Source of the DNA: Pseudomonadota bacterium | GTDB lineage: Bacteria > Pseudomonadota > Alphaproteobacteria > Acetobacterales > Acetobacteraceae | DNA length: 12,863 nt | Direction of reading: 5' to 3' | Assembly: GCA_021828605.1 (NCBI GenBank) | Contig: JAJZEG010000423.1 | Coordinates: 1 to 12,863, forward strand | Shown here: piece after piece, positions 1-6,987 of the stretch | Position numbering within the stretch: position 1 is the first letter of the stretch | Layout: each line of letters begins with the position of its first letter | Translations under genes and position numbers: made by a program | The notes under the pieces: model-generated | Database searches by the model: none | Seen by the model: only the letters and a program-made list of their open reading frames with translations | What the model was told of the DNA's origin: nothing

Positions 1-1
1 G

Positions 2-265
2 CGCACATTGCCCGATGCCGCTTTGCTCGCGGCCAAGTGTGAGGATATAAGGCGGCTCGGCTTCGCGCTGGTCGATCAGGAGCTGGAGATCGGGCTGCGC
101 TCGATTGCCATTGCGATCCCGGCGCGCAACGCGGCACCCGCTTTTGCGATCAATGTGGCGACCAATGTCGCGCGGGTGTCGCGGGCCGATATGGAGCAGC
201 GGATTCTCCCAGCGCTGCGTGACGCCGCCGCCGCCTGTGCGGCGACGGTGCAGATGATGCTGTAA
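2..265 (+). CDS. IclR-family transcriptional regulator, C-terminal end (partial)
   Basis: The reading frame is open from the left edge, so only about the last 87 residues of the protein are here. They match the end of the IclR effector-binding domain. The run 'GFALVDQELEIGLRSIA' (about residues 20-36 of the visible part) corresponds to the family signature in which an aromatic residue, a D-x-E-L-E stretch and G-L-x-S-I-A line the effector pocket. It is followed by a beta strand with 'AINVATNVARVS' and a last helix containing 'ILPALRDAAAAC'. The 'VDQELEIGLRSIA' wording is closest to the PcaR/PcaU/PobR branch, which controls aromatic-acid catabolism, but the helix-turn-helix and most of the effector domain lie outside the window, so the ligand cannot be named. 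The MFS gene begins about 58 bases downstream on the same strand, and there is no sign that the two are coupled. Confidence 0.85.
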   Translation, partial: RTLPDAALLAAKCEDIRRLGFALVDQELEIGLRSIAIAIPARNAAPAFAINVATNVARVSRADMEQRILPALRDAAAACAATVQMML

Positions 266-323
266 GCCGCATTCCAGCTCCGATTGTTTATGGCTTTGAG
301 CCGGCAATCGGCGCTGCTATCAG

Positions 324-1511
324 GTGTTTGTGTCATCAACCCGCCCCTTTTCGCGCAGCCTGCCGTTGCTCCTCGGCTTCCTGATTGCGATCGGGCCGGT
401 GTCGGTAGATTTATATTTGCCGGCCTTTCCCACCATTTCCTCTCGATTTCACAGTGCGGCGACGCCAGGCATCACCTTGGCGGCTTATTTTGCCGGGCTG
501 GCGGTGGGGCAGATTATGCAGGGGCCGCTCTCGGACCGGATTGGCAGGCGGGCGCCGATTTTGGCGGGGCTGACAATTTATACCCTCGCCTCGATGGGCT
601 GTGGCCTCGCTTGGAGTGGCGAGTCGCTGACGGTTTGGCGGTTGCTGGCCGGGTTCGGTGCGTCGGCGTCGGTGGTGGTGCCGCGCGCGATGGTGCGTGA
701 TATTGCCGATGGTTCGGCGGCGGTGACCTTGTTTTCGCGGCTGACCTTGGTGATGGGGGTGGCACCGGTGATCGCGCCGATGATTGGTAGTGCGGTGATT
801 TCGGTGGTGTCGTGGCGCTGGATTTTTGGGCTGGCGGCTTTGTATGGCGTGATTGCGATGGCGTTGACCTTGCGGTTTTTGCCCGACACCTTGCCCCCCG
901 CGCGGCGGAGCGCCATCGGGGTGCGCTCGATTATGATGCGGTATTTTGAAATTGGGACGGAGCGTCAATTCGTGGCCCATGCGCTGGTGGGCAGTTTTGC
1001 GATGGCGGCGTTGTTTGCCTATTTGTCGGGCACGCCGGGGGTGTTCATTCAAGGGCTGCATTGGTCGCCATTTGGCTATGCGGTGATGTTTGCCAGCAAT
1101 GCGGCGCTGTATATTGGAATGAGCCAGTGCAATCCGTTTTTGGTGCGGCGATTTGGGCTGAACGCGGTGTTGGTGGTCGCGGTCGCGGCCTTGGTGTTGG
1201 GCACGGCTGGCTTGACCCTCGCCGCGCTGCTCGGCGCGGGGCCGGTGGTTTTGTTGATGGCGATTGGCTGCTGTCAGGTCAGCCATGGCTGCACGCTGCC
1301 TGATACGGTGGTGGGTGCGCTGTCGGCACATCAGTCCCACGCTGGATCGGCTTCCGCGCTGATGGGCACCATGCAATATGTCGCGGGCGCTGGGGCGGGG
1401 GCGGCGGTGGGTGCGTTGAGTGATGGCACCGCACGACCGATGGCTTTGGTGATGTTGGTCGCGGCGGTGCTCGCTGCGATGTCGCTGTTGGTTCGACCGA
1501 AAGGAGCCTGA
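324..1511 (+). CDS. MFS drug-resistance transporter, Bcr/CflA family
   Basis: A 395-residue, strongly hydrophobic protein of the usual 12-helix MFS length. Near the N-terminus (residues 30-34) it has the D-L-Y-L-P-A-type signature of the Bcr/CflA drug:proton antiporters. Motif A of the major facilitator superfamily follows at residues 67-76 ('GPLSDRIGRR'), in the loop between helices 2 and 3. A conserved 'AMVRDI' in the helix-4/5 region also fits this family. The predicted role is proton-driven export of a small molecule or drug across the inner membrane; the substrate cannot be read from sequence. The start is a GTG. A second in-frame GTG two codons downstream (330) sits better behind the AGG at 322-324 and may be the true start. 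An in-frame stop at 297-299 rules out a longer N-terminus. The stop is 2 bases before the next ATG, which suggests a two-gene operon with the C26 peptidase. Confidence 0.9.
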   Translation: MFVSSTRPFSRSLPLLLGFLIAIGPVSVDLYLPAFPTISSRFHSAATPGITLAAYFAGLAVGQIMQGPLSDRIGRRAPILAGLTIYTLASMGCGLAWSGESLTVWRLLAGFGASASVVVPRAMVRDIADGSAAVTLFSRLTLVMGVAPVIAPMIGSAVISVVSWRWIFGLAALYGVIAMALTLRFLPDTLPPARRSAIGVRSIMMRYFEIGTERQFVAHALVGSFAMAALFAYLSGTPGVFIQGLHWSPFGYAVMFASNAALYIGMSQCNPFLVRRFGLNAVLVVAVAALVLGTAGLTLAALLGAGPVVLLMAIGCCQVSHGCTLPDTVVGALSAHQSHAGSASALMGTMQYVAGAGAGAAVGALSDGTARPMALVMLVAAVLAAMSLLVRPKGA

Positions 1512-1513
1512 CG

Positions 1514-2239
1514 ATGCGCCCGATTATTGGGATACCCGCTTGCACGAAACTCATTGCTGATTTGGTGCAGCACGCGACCCCGGCGCGCTATGGGGCGGCG
1601 CTGATTGCGTGTGCGGATGCGATTCCGGTGCTGATCCCGCCGGAGGGTGAGCGGATGATGGCGCTGTTGGATCGGCTGGATGGGATTATGTTTAATGGTA
1701 GTCCCAGTAATGTTGAGCCCGAACGCTATGGGGTAAGTGAGGATGCGACGCCGGAGGAGCATGATCCGGCGCGCGACGCGACGACGCTGCCGATGATCCG
1801 CGCGGCGTTGGAGCGGGGGATGCCTATTCTGGGGATTTGCCGGGGCATGCAGGAATTGAATGTGGCGCTTGGCGGGAGCCTGCATCAGGAGGTGCATCGG
1901 CTGGCCGGGCGGATGGATCATCGGGCGGGGGATGGGTCGCGGGCGGAGCGGTATGGGCCCAAACATCCGGTTGCGTGCAGCGGCCAGTTGGCTTTGGTGA
2001 GCAAGGCAGAGACGATTATGGTTAATTCGCTGCATGGTCAGGCGATTGATCGGCTGGCGCCGGGGCTGGTGATTGAGGGCGTGGCGCCGGATGGGACGAT
2101 TGAGGCGGTGCGGGTGGAGGGGTCTGGTTTTGCGTTGGCGGTGCAGTGGCACCCGGAATGGGAGGCGGCACGGTTCGCCGATCGGGCCGGGTTGTTCGCG
2201 GCGTTTGGCGCGGCGTGCCTTGCGTATCGCGGCTCCTGA
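1514..2239 (+). CDS. Gamma-glutamyl-gamma-aminobutyrate hydrolase-like peptidase C26 (class-I GATase fold)
   Basis: A 241-residue protein of the peptidase C26 family (PuuD type), which hydrolyses gamma-glutamyl amides. The catalytic triad is visible: the nucleophile elbow 'GICRGMQ' with Cys109, and His213 and Glu215 in 'QWHPEW'. Other family marks are the N-terminal 'IGIPA', 'NGSPSNVEPERY' (61-72), the 'LGGSLHQ' that follows the nucleophile helix, and 'VNSLHGQAID' (170-179). In E. coli the related PuuD releases GABA from gamma-glutamyl-GABA during putrescine breakdown. No other putrescine gene is in this window, so the substrate here is open. The start is supported by AGGAG at 1502-1506, seven bases before the ATG. 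The 2-base gap to the MFS gene suggests co-transcription; a hydrolase paired with an exporter could serve detoxification or peptide-amide turnover, but this is inference. Confidence 0.9.
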   Translation: MRPIIGIPACTKLIADLVQHATPARYGAALIACADAIPVLIPPEGERMMALLDRLDGIMFNGSPSNVEPERYGVSEDATPEEHDPARDATTLPMIRAALERGMPILGICRGMQELNVALGGSLHQEVHRLAGRMDHRAGDGSRAERYGPKHPVACSGQLALVSKAETIMVNSLHGQAIDRLAPGLVIEGVAPDGTIEAVRVEGSGFALAVQWHPEWEAARFADRAGLFAAFGAACLAYRGS

Positions 2240-2292
2240 CATTTTGGATGGGGCGTGGTATATCGGGGCGAATTAAAGTCAGGAGCGGACCT

Positions 2293-2730
2293 ATGGACGT
2301 GCAAACCATCGATAGCCAGTATCAGCAATTACAGAGCCAGGCGCAGCAGACGGTGCAGGAGCTGAAGGATTTGGCGACCAAATTGCAGGCGGCGGCGCAG
2401 GCGGGGAATCAGGATGCGCGCGAGTGGTTGTTGGATTTGAAATCGATCGCGCTGGCGATGCAGGCTGAGCAGAATCAGGTGGCGAATGTGTTTCAGGCGC
2501 TGCATAATTTTGTCGGGGCTCAGGCCAGCTCGGTGCCGGCGACTCAGCCTTGGGGGCAGCCGCAGCAACAGACTTATCAGCAGCCTTACCCGCAGCAGCA
2601 ACCTTATCCGCAGCAGCAGCAAGGTGGGGGCGGGTTGTTTGGCGGGTTGTTGAATTCGGGGTTTGGCCGGGCGATTGCGATGGGTGCCGGGTTTGGCATT
2701 GGCGACGATATTATTAACAGCATTTTCTGA
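2293..2730 (+). CDS. Small Gln/Pro/Tyr-rich protein with Gly-rich C-terminus (hypothetical)
   Basis: A 145-residue protein with three zones. Residues 1 to about 80 are Gln/Ala/Leu-rich and heptad-like ('QYQQLQSQAQQTVQELKDL'), consistent with an alpha-helical coiled coil. About residues 85-110 are low complexity, with tandem QQPYP/QQQPYP-like units. The last 35 or so residues are Gly/Phe-rich ('GGGGLFGGLLNSGFGRA') and end in 'GIGDDIINSIF'. This layout resembles the DUF2076-type proteins, which join a helical N-terminus to a Gln/Pro linker and a conserved Gly-rich tail, but I cannot assign it firmly. The ATG at 2293 is chosen because AGGAG (2281-2285) lies seven bases upstream; the frame stays open to a GTG at 2146, inside the preceding gene. 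There is no signal peptide. It ends 9 bases before accD and may be co-transcribed with it. Function unknown. Confidence 0.8.
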   Translation: MDVQTIDSQYQQLQSQAQQTVQELKDLATKLQAAAQAGNQDAREWLLDLKSIALAMQAEQNQVANVFQALHNFVGAQASSVPATQPWGQPQQQTYQQPYPQQQPYPQQQQGGGGLFGGLLNSGFGRAIAMGAGFGIGDDIINSIF

Positions 2731-2739
2731 TCGACGCCG

Positions 2740-3609
2740 ATGAACTGGTTGACTGAGTTTGTTCGTCCGCGCGTGCGCACCTTGTTGGGGCGCAAGGAAG
2801 CGCCGGATAATTTATGGCATCAATGCACGTCTTGCCAGCAGATGATTTTTCATCGGGAGTTGGAGGCGGGCAAGAAGGTTTGTCCGCATTGTGGGCATCA
2901 TATGCGCGCGACGGCGTTGGAGCGGTTGGCCTGGACGTTTGATGAGGGGGCTTATGAGCGGATTGATTTGCCGAAGGCGCCGGCTGATCCGCTGAGGTTT
3001 CAGGATAAGAAGCGTTATCCCGACCGGCTGGCGGAGGCGCGGAAAAAGACCGGGCTTGAGGATGCTGTGGTGGTTGGCCATGGCGCGGTGGGGGGTCAGC
3101 GGGCGGTGGTGCTGGCGATGGATTTTCGGTTCATGGGCGGCTCGATGGGGGCGGCGATGGGCGAGGCGTTGCTGTCGGCGGCAAGGCTGGCGGTGTTGCA
3201 GCGGGCGGGGTTGATTGTGTTTGCCGCGTCCGGTGGCGCGCGGATGCAAGAGGGGCCGATTAGCCTGATGCAAATGCCGCGCACCACGATTGCGGTGCAG
3301 ATGATGCGGGAGGCGAATTTGCCTTATATTACGGTGCTGACCGATCCGACGACCGGCGGGGTTACCGCTTCGTTTGCGATGTTGGGGGATGTGCAGATTG
3401 CCGAGCCGGGGGCGCTGATTGGGTTTGCCGGGGCGCGGGTGATTGAGGAGACGATTCGCGAGAAATTGCCGGAAGGGTTTCAGCGGTCGGAATATTTGCT
3501 GGAGCATGGGATGCTGGATATTGTGGTGGCGCGCGGGCAGCTGAGTGAAACTTTGGGGCGGCTGCTGGGATTATTGAAAGTAGCCAGGGCTGACGCGCTC
3601 GCCGAATGA
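2740..3609 (+). CDS. accD: Acetyl-CoA carboxylase carboxyltransferase subunit beta
   Basis: A 289-residue protein of normal AccD length. Together with AccA it moves the carboxyl group from carboxybiotin on AccB to acetyl-CoA, giving malonyl-CoA, the first committed step of fatty-acid synthesis in the cytoplasm. The N-terminal zinc ribbon has its four cysteines at 29, 32, 48 and 51 ('CTSC' and 'CPHC'). The carboxyltransferase (crotonase-like) domain shows 'GGARMQEG' (165-172), '[17 protein letters not shown]' (201-217) and '[19 protein letters not shown]' (228-246), all diagnostic. No clear Shine-Dalgarno precedes the ATG, so translation may be coupled to the gene ending 9 bases upstream. Its stop overlaps the folC start by 4 bases (ATGA). 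In many alphaproteobacteria trpA lies just upstream of accD-folC; here that place is taken by the Gln-rich protein. Confidence 0.97.
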   Translation: MNWLTEFVRPRVRTLLGRKEAPDNLWHQCTSCQQMIFHRELEAGKKVCPHCGHHMRATALERLAWTFDEGAYERIDLPKAPADPLRFQDKKRYPDRLAEARKKTGLEDAVVVGHGAVGGQRAVVLAMDFRFMGGSMGAAMGEALLSAARLAVLQRAGLIVFAASGGARMQEGPISLMQMPRTTIAVQMMREANLPYITVLTDPTTGGVTASFAMLGDVQIAEPGALIGFAGARVIEETIREKLPEGFQRSEYLLEHGMLDIVVARGQLSETLGRLLGLLKVARADALAE

Positions 3610-4853
3610 GTGCGATTGAGGCGCGGCTGGCGCGGCTGCATCAGCTTTATCCGCGTCTGATTGATTTGAGTTTGGAGCGGTTAGAGCGGCTGTTAGCGGC
3701 GCTGGGTCATCCTGAGCGGCTTCTGCCGCCGGTGATCCATGTTGCGGGAACCAATGGCAAGGGCAGTGTTTGTGCGTTTATCCGCGCGATGGCGGAGGCG
3801 GCGGACTTGCGGGTGCATGTTTATAGTTCGCCGCATTTGGTGCGGTTCAATGAGCGGATCCGGCTGGCTGGGGCGTTGATTGATCAGGCGATGTTGGATG
3901 CGGTGTTTGACGCGGTTGAGCGGGCGAATGGGGCCGCGCCGATTACGGTGTTTGAGATGATTACCGCGGCTGGGTTGCTCGCGATGGCGGAGGTGCCTGC
4001 GGATTTGGCGGTGATTGAGGTGGGGTTGGGCGGTCGGCTGGATGCGACCAATGTGATTCCGGCGCCGAAAGTGGCGGCGATAACCTCGATTTCGATGGAT
4101 CATCAGGAATATCTGGGTGATCGGCTGGAGGGGATTGCGGCGGAGAAAGCGGGGATTATCAAGCCGGGTTCGATGGCGGTGATCGGGACGCAGGCGCCGT
4201 TGGTGGCGGAGGTGATTGCGCGGCGGGCGGCGGCGTGTGGGGTTTTGCTCCGCGCGCGGGGGGTTGATTGGGAGATTGAGCGCCGAGGTGATCGGGTTTG
4301 GTATCGAGATGCGCGTGGCGCGTTAGAGTTGCCGTTGCCGGGGTTGGTGGGGGCGCATCAGCTGGATAATGCGGGGATTGCGATTACGGCGTTGCGCGCA
4401 GTTGGGTTGGCGATGGATGCGGCGGCGGGGATGGTGCGGGTTGAGTGGCCGGGGCGGATGCAGAGATTGAGCGGGGCTTTGGCTGAAATGTTAGTGGAGG
4501 GTTCGGACTTATGGTTGGATGGGGCGCATAATCCGGGTGGGGCTGAGGCGTTGGCGGCGACGTTGCAGGGTTGGGGCGGGGACGCGCATTTGATTGTGGG
4601 GATGAAGCAATCGAAGGATTGTGCTGAGTTTTTGCGAATTCTCACCCCCCATGCCCGGAGCGTGCAAGCCGTTGCCGAAATCGGCCAGCATCTTGCTTTG
4701 CCGGTTGAGGCGATTATTGCGGCCTCGGGCGGGGTGGCGGTGGCGGGGCCGGATGTGAAGAGCGCGTTAGCGCGGCTGGCGGCGGATGGGGTGGCGAAGC
4801 GGGTGGTGATTTGCGGGAGCTTGTATTTGGCGGGGGTGGTTTTGGGGTATTGA
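3606..4853 (+). CDS. folC: Bifunctional dihydrofolate synthase / folylpolyglutamate synthase
   Basis: A 415-residue Mur-ligase-type enzyme that adds glutamate to dihydropteroate and extends the gamma-glutamyl tail of folates, using ATP. Visible motifs, in order: the P-loop 'GTNGKGS' (48-54), '[12 protein letters not shown]' (74-85), 'FEMITAAG' (116-123), '[12 protein letters not shown]' (138-149) with Mg and folate-site residues, 'SMDH' (163-166), 'EKAGIIKPG' (180-188), 'WPGRMQ' (281-286) and the C-terminal-domain 'DGAHNP' (305-310). The tail '[10 protein letters not shown]' is also typical. The length is normal and nothing seems broken. The ATG overlaps the accD stop by 4 bases, so the two are translationally coupled; this accD-folC order is common in proteobacteria. 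No strong terminator hairpin is seen after the stop. Confidence 0.96.
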   Translation: MSAIEARLARLHQLYPRLIDLSLERLERLLAALGHPERLLPPVIHVAGTNGKGSVCAFIRAMAEAADLRVHVYSSPHLVRFNERIRLAGALIDQAMLDAVFDAVERANGAAPITVFEMITAAGLLAMAEVPADLAVIEVGLGGRLDATNVIPAPKVAAITSISMDHQEYLGDRLEGIAAEKAGIIKPGSMAVIGTQAPLVAEVIARRAAACGVLLRARGVDWEIERRGDRVWYRDARGALELPLPGLVGAHQLDNAGIAITALRAVGLAMDAAAGMVRVEWPGRMQRLSGALAEMLVEGSDLWLDGAHNPGGAEALAATLQGWGGDAHLIVGMKQSKDCAEFLRILTPHARSVQAVAEIGQHLALPVEAIIAASGGVAVAGPDVKSALARLAADGVAKRVVICGSLYLAGVVLGY

Positions 4854-4873
4854 AACGCGTTGGTTTGCAGTGT

Positions 4874-4900
4874 TTGTTACGATATCGTAACGAATAGGAT
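4874..4900 (+). promoter_or_regulatory. Orphan palindromic operator with possible promoter
   Basis: GTTACGATATCGTAAC (4876-4891) is a perfect 16-bp palindrome with no loop, so it is a dimer-binding DNA site and not a terminator. The symmetry continues imperfectly one to three bases on each side. The size and the TTAC...GTAA form resemble operators of TetR-family repressors (inference). A TTGTTA (4874-4879) and TAGGAT (4895-4900) could be -35 and -10 boxes with a short 15-base gap. The only thing downstream on the + strand is an 8-codon ORF, and no TetR-type gene lies in the window. Confidence 0.5.
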
Positions 4901-4908
4901 GTGAAAAT

Positions 4909-4935
4909 ATGTTAGCGAAAATCAGGGTTTTTTGA
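4909..4935 (+). pseudogene. 8-codon ORF behind the orphan operator, possible gene remnant
   Basis: ATG at 4909 followed by seven sense codons and a TGA (conceptual product MLAKIRVF). It lies 17 bases after the palindrome and overlaps, on the opposite strand, the 3' end of the hypothetical gene at 4922-5512. The simplest reading is that a repressor-controlled gene once began here and its body was deleted or replaced. A chance ATG, or a leader peptide, are alternatives. There is no convincing Shine-Dalgarno beyond GGATGTG. Confidence 0.25.
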
Positions 4936-5512
4936 AATAGGCGGCGAAAAGCGGTTGAAACGCGGCGACCGGTGCCGGGCTGTTGAGCACGGGTTCGGGC
5001 GTGAGGTTCGTTGCGGCGGCTGGCGCGGGATTGGCGCTGGCGGGTAATGCGGCTGGGTGGCTGGTGGTTTGCGGGCGCGGGCGTTTGATGCCGAGCATGC
5101 GGCAGAGGCTGTGCAGATGACGTCCAAGATCGGGATATTCGGTGAGCAGGTCGATGAATTCTGGCGTGTGCAAATGGCGTTCGAGTTGAAACGCGTAGCC
5201 GCCGAGTTGACCGCCGGGCGGCAGGCGGCAGAGCCAGCCATGGGTTTTGGGCGGAGTGAAAGGCTGGCGTGAGATACGCGGCGTTGCTGCGGGCTGGGTC
5301 GGGCGCGGTTTTGCGGGGCGCGGTGGTGGGCAGCGATCGGGATGGATGGTGAAATAGAGGGAATTATCGGCGAGGCGGCGGAAACGGCGGAGAATAAAGG
5401 CGACGACAGGCGCTGCCAGGCCAGCACTTTCGAGCTGGTCTAACAAAGCGCGCTCCAACGCGTCGAATAGACGACGCAGCAGGCCGATGGGGGTGAGGAT
5501 GGTGGTGGACAT
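4922..5512 (-). CDS. Conserved-looking hypothetical protein, Pro/Ala-rich
   Basis: A 196-residue protein of unknown function. The N-terminal 50 residues are helical and basic ('LLRRLFDALERALLDQLESAG', split by 'FILRRFRRLADNSLY'). Next comes a Pro/Arg-rich linker (about 60-88), then a compact part with 'GWLCRLPPGGQLGGYAFQLERHL' in two pieces (about 92-114) and 'LLTEYPDLGRHLHSLCRMLGI' (about 120-142). The C-terminus is a Pro/Ala/Asn-rich disordered tail ending in 'AAYFKKP'. The 'W-L-x-R-L-P-P ... L-x-x-P-x-x-x-x-L-L ... L-C-R-M-L-G' arrangement recalls a family of uncharacterised proteins in Acetobacteraceae; this is from memory and not verified. It has no transmembrane segment or signal peptide. 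It is convergent with folC. The ATG is the first in frame, with only a weak GGGCA-like ribosome site. Confidence 0.7.
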   Translation of the reverse strand: MSTTILTPIGLLRRLFDALERALLDQLESAGLAAPVVAFILRRFRRLADNSLYFTIHPDRCPPPRPAKPRPTQPAATPRISRQPFTPPKTHGWLCRLPPGGQLGGYAFQLERHLHTPEFIDLLTEYPDLGRHLHSLCRMLGIKRPRPQTTSHPAALPASANPAPAAATNLTPEPVLNSPAPVAAFQPLFAAYFKKP

Positions 5513-5601
5513 TGCCCGTGTTTAAGCATGGATGGGCCCAACTGCGCAAGAAAAATGTTAGTGGTGCTCCTAATAAAAATTCGTTTTGATTGTTAGTCTC
5601 T

Positions 5602-6477
5602 TTATCGGGCCGGGGCTAAAATTTTTGTTGGTGATGCGGTTGTGTGCAGATGCAGACCCAGAGATGACAGGACTTTGAGCACAGTTGCGAACTCGGGATT
5701 GCCGTCACTGCTTAGAGCGCGATAGAGGCTTTCACGGGCTAAGCCGGTTTCCTTGGCGATGAGGCTCATGCCGTGGAGTTTGGCCAAGCCGCCGAGTGCA
5801 TCCACCACCGCTGCCGGGTCGGCGGCGGCGAGAGCGGCGTTGAGGGCGTTGGCCAGTGCGGCTTCGGATGGATCGGCGGGCGGTGGGCTCTGGGAGGGGC
5901 GGTGCGCTGCCGGTGGATCGAGCAGGTTGGGCTGAATTGGCTGATCGGTTGCGGGCCATTCATCAGGCGTGGCGCGCGCGCGCAGATCGTGCAGCAACGT
6001 GCTGTCGCAGTGGTTCAGGAAATTGTGCCAATCATCGGGCGTTTTGATGTTGATGGCGCGCTTGTCGGGCACGTTGAATAAGACGGCGATTTTTCCGGCG
6101 CGCATCAGGCGCAGCACGTTGAGCACGGTGCCCGAACTCTGAGCGTCCCAGATCATCAAACCGAAATCGGCTTCGCGCGCCATCTCTCGATCCTTGGCGG
6201 CGTAGAACTGGAAACCTTTGGCGGTTTTTGGGGCAACGATCATGCGGGTTGGCCAGGGGCCGAGATTGTTGCGAACGCGATTACCTGAGCAGAATACGGT
6301 CACTTTGGCATAGGAGGCATCGTGAAAATATTTCTGGACGGCCTTATCGGCCCCGTTGGCGTCACCAAGGATAACCTGATGACCGCTATTCATGACGTTA
6401 TCGAGCCGGTGCTTAATCTCCGTCGGGAGACGCGAGAGATGGCGCGAGCCGCCGATGAAAATGGTATTTTCGCTCAT
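5602..6477 (-). CDS. SLOG-like nucleotide-binding domain fused to a HigA/COG3636-type HTH
   Basis: A 291-residue two-domain protein. Residues 1 to about 145 look like a SLOG (YspA/DprA-related Rossmann-like) domain. 'FIGGSR' (7-12) is the first nucleotide-binding loop, 'GDANGAD' (38-44) matches the G-G-A-x-G-A-D-type loop, and 'VFCSG' (61-65), 'AREADFGLMIWDAQSSGT' (100-117) and 'NVLRLMRAGK' (120-129) follow. SLOG domains bind or cleave nucleotides or nucleotide-derived signals. A Pro-rich linker spans about 170-205. Residues about 206-278 match the putative addiction-module antidote family: an 'ALxAALAAADPAAVVDALGGLAK' lead helix in two parts, then the helix-turn-helix 'SLIAKETGLARESLYRAL' (238-255) and 'GNPEFATVLKVLSSLGL' (259-275). 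That family usually stands alone at about 100 residues beside a RelE/HigB-like toxin; no such toxin is present here. A phosphoribosyltransferase fragment ends 15 bases upstream. The predicted role is a nucleotide-responsive DNA-binding regulator; this is inference. Confidence 0.8.
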   Translation of the reverse strand: MSENTIFIGGSRHLSRLPTEIKHRLDNVMNSGHQVILGDANGADKAVQKYFHDASYAKVTVFCSGNRVRNNLGPWPTRMIVAPKTAKGFQFYAAKDREMAREADFGLMIWDAQSSGTVLNVLRLMRAGKIAVLFNVPDKRAINIKTPDDWHNFLNHCDSTLLHDLRARATPDEWPATDQPIQPNLLDPPAAHRPSQSPPPADPSEAALANALNAALAAADPAAVVDALGGLAKLHGMSLIAKETGLARESLYRALSSDGNPEFATVLKVLSSLGLHLHTTASPTKILAPAR

Positions 6478-6492
6478 TGGTTGCTCTGAGCT

Positions 6493-6810
6493 TTAGAGGC
6501 CGTTGAGCAATGCTTGGCGATGTGTGGCGTCGGGAATATTTTTGAGGGGTGAAGGCGTGCGGGTGGTGGTGACGCTGTTGGCGACGGGCAGACCGAGCGC
6601 CGCGCCGATTCCGACCGCCAATAACAGCACGGGCTGGACGGCGCGGGGGGTTGATGGCGGCACGGGAATGATCAGATCGATTTTTGTCCGGTGCGGACGC
6701 AGATACGCGACTGTGGCTGCAATGATTTCTGCTGCGGCGGCCCGATTGTCCTGGTATTTGAGTTGATAATGACGTTCGGTTTCTTTGTACCATTTTGAGC
6801 CAACGTACAA
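6493..6810 (-). pseudogene. ComF-like phosphoribosyltransferase fragment lacking both ends
   Basis: 105 codons from a TTG, open in frame to an upstream stop at 6847-6849 with no ATG or GTG. The residues match the middle of ComF-type phosphoribosyltransferases: 'YQLKYQDNR' (about 15-23), 'IDLIIPVPPS' (about 44-53), 'RAVQPVLLLAVGIGAALGLPV' in two pieces, and 'SPLKNIPDATHRQALLNGL' at the end. Complete family members begin with a W-x-G-Y/F-A-L-D-type lead and continue after this point to the PRPP-binding loop (D-D-x-x-x-x-G-x-T) and a final strand. Both are absent here: the frame stops right after 'LLNGL', and the SLOG-HTH gene starts 15 bases later. Without the PRPP loop the product should not be catalytically active. 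I favour a decayed gene; a trimmed domain kept as a binding partner is the alternative. ComF-like genes beside SLOG genes are, as I recall, a recurrent pair. Confidence 0.6.
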
Positions 6811-6897
6811 ACAACAAGAAAAGGTTCCGGTTGATCGGACGTTTGATTACTTGATTAAGTTATTCCCCAATCGCATTTATGTCGTCAATCGAACAAT

Positions 6898-6928
6898 CTA
6901 CATCGCCGAGTTAGCCCCGGCGACGTAG
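6898..6928. repeat. Inverted repeat / hairpin, 11-bp arms, 9-base loop
   Basis: CTACATCGCCG (6898-6908) and CGGCGACGTAG (6918-6928) pair in 10 of 11 positions around the loop AGTTAGCCC; the odd position becomes a G-U wobble in - strand RNA. No T-run follows in either direction, so it is not a normal intrinsic terminator. It lies between the small ORF and the phosphoribosyltransferase fragment, and could be an attenuator, a protein site or a relic of an insertion. Confidence 0.5.
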
Positions 6929-6987
6929 AGCAGTTGATGTCGTAATAAGCATCGTTGGCACTGTGACTACCAAGGGCTATGGGCGAC

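Noticed and set aside
411..1376. Long - strand open frame antisense to the MFS transporter
   Set aside because: The translation is rich in His, Arg, Pro and Gln with no domain, as expected for the shadow of a G+C-rich gene; the + strand frame has clear MFS motifs.
2146..2292. N-terminal extension of the Gln-rich protein to a GTG at 2146
   Set aside because: It would overlap the C26 gene by about 90 bases, is Arg/Gly/Val-rich like a shadow, and the ATG at 2293 has a good ribosome site.
2560..2625. CAG-rich tandem repeat considered as a minisatellite or CRISPR-like array
   Set aside because: It is inside a coding frame and encodes Gln/Pro/Tyr repeats with irregular units; there are no spacers.
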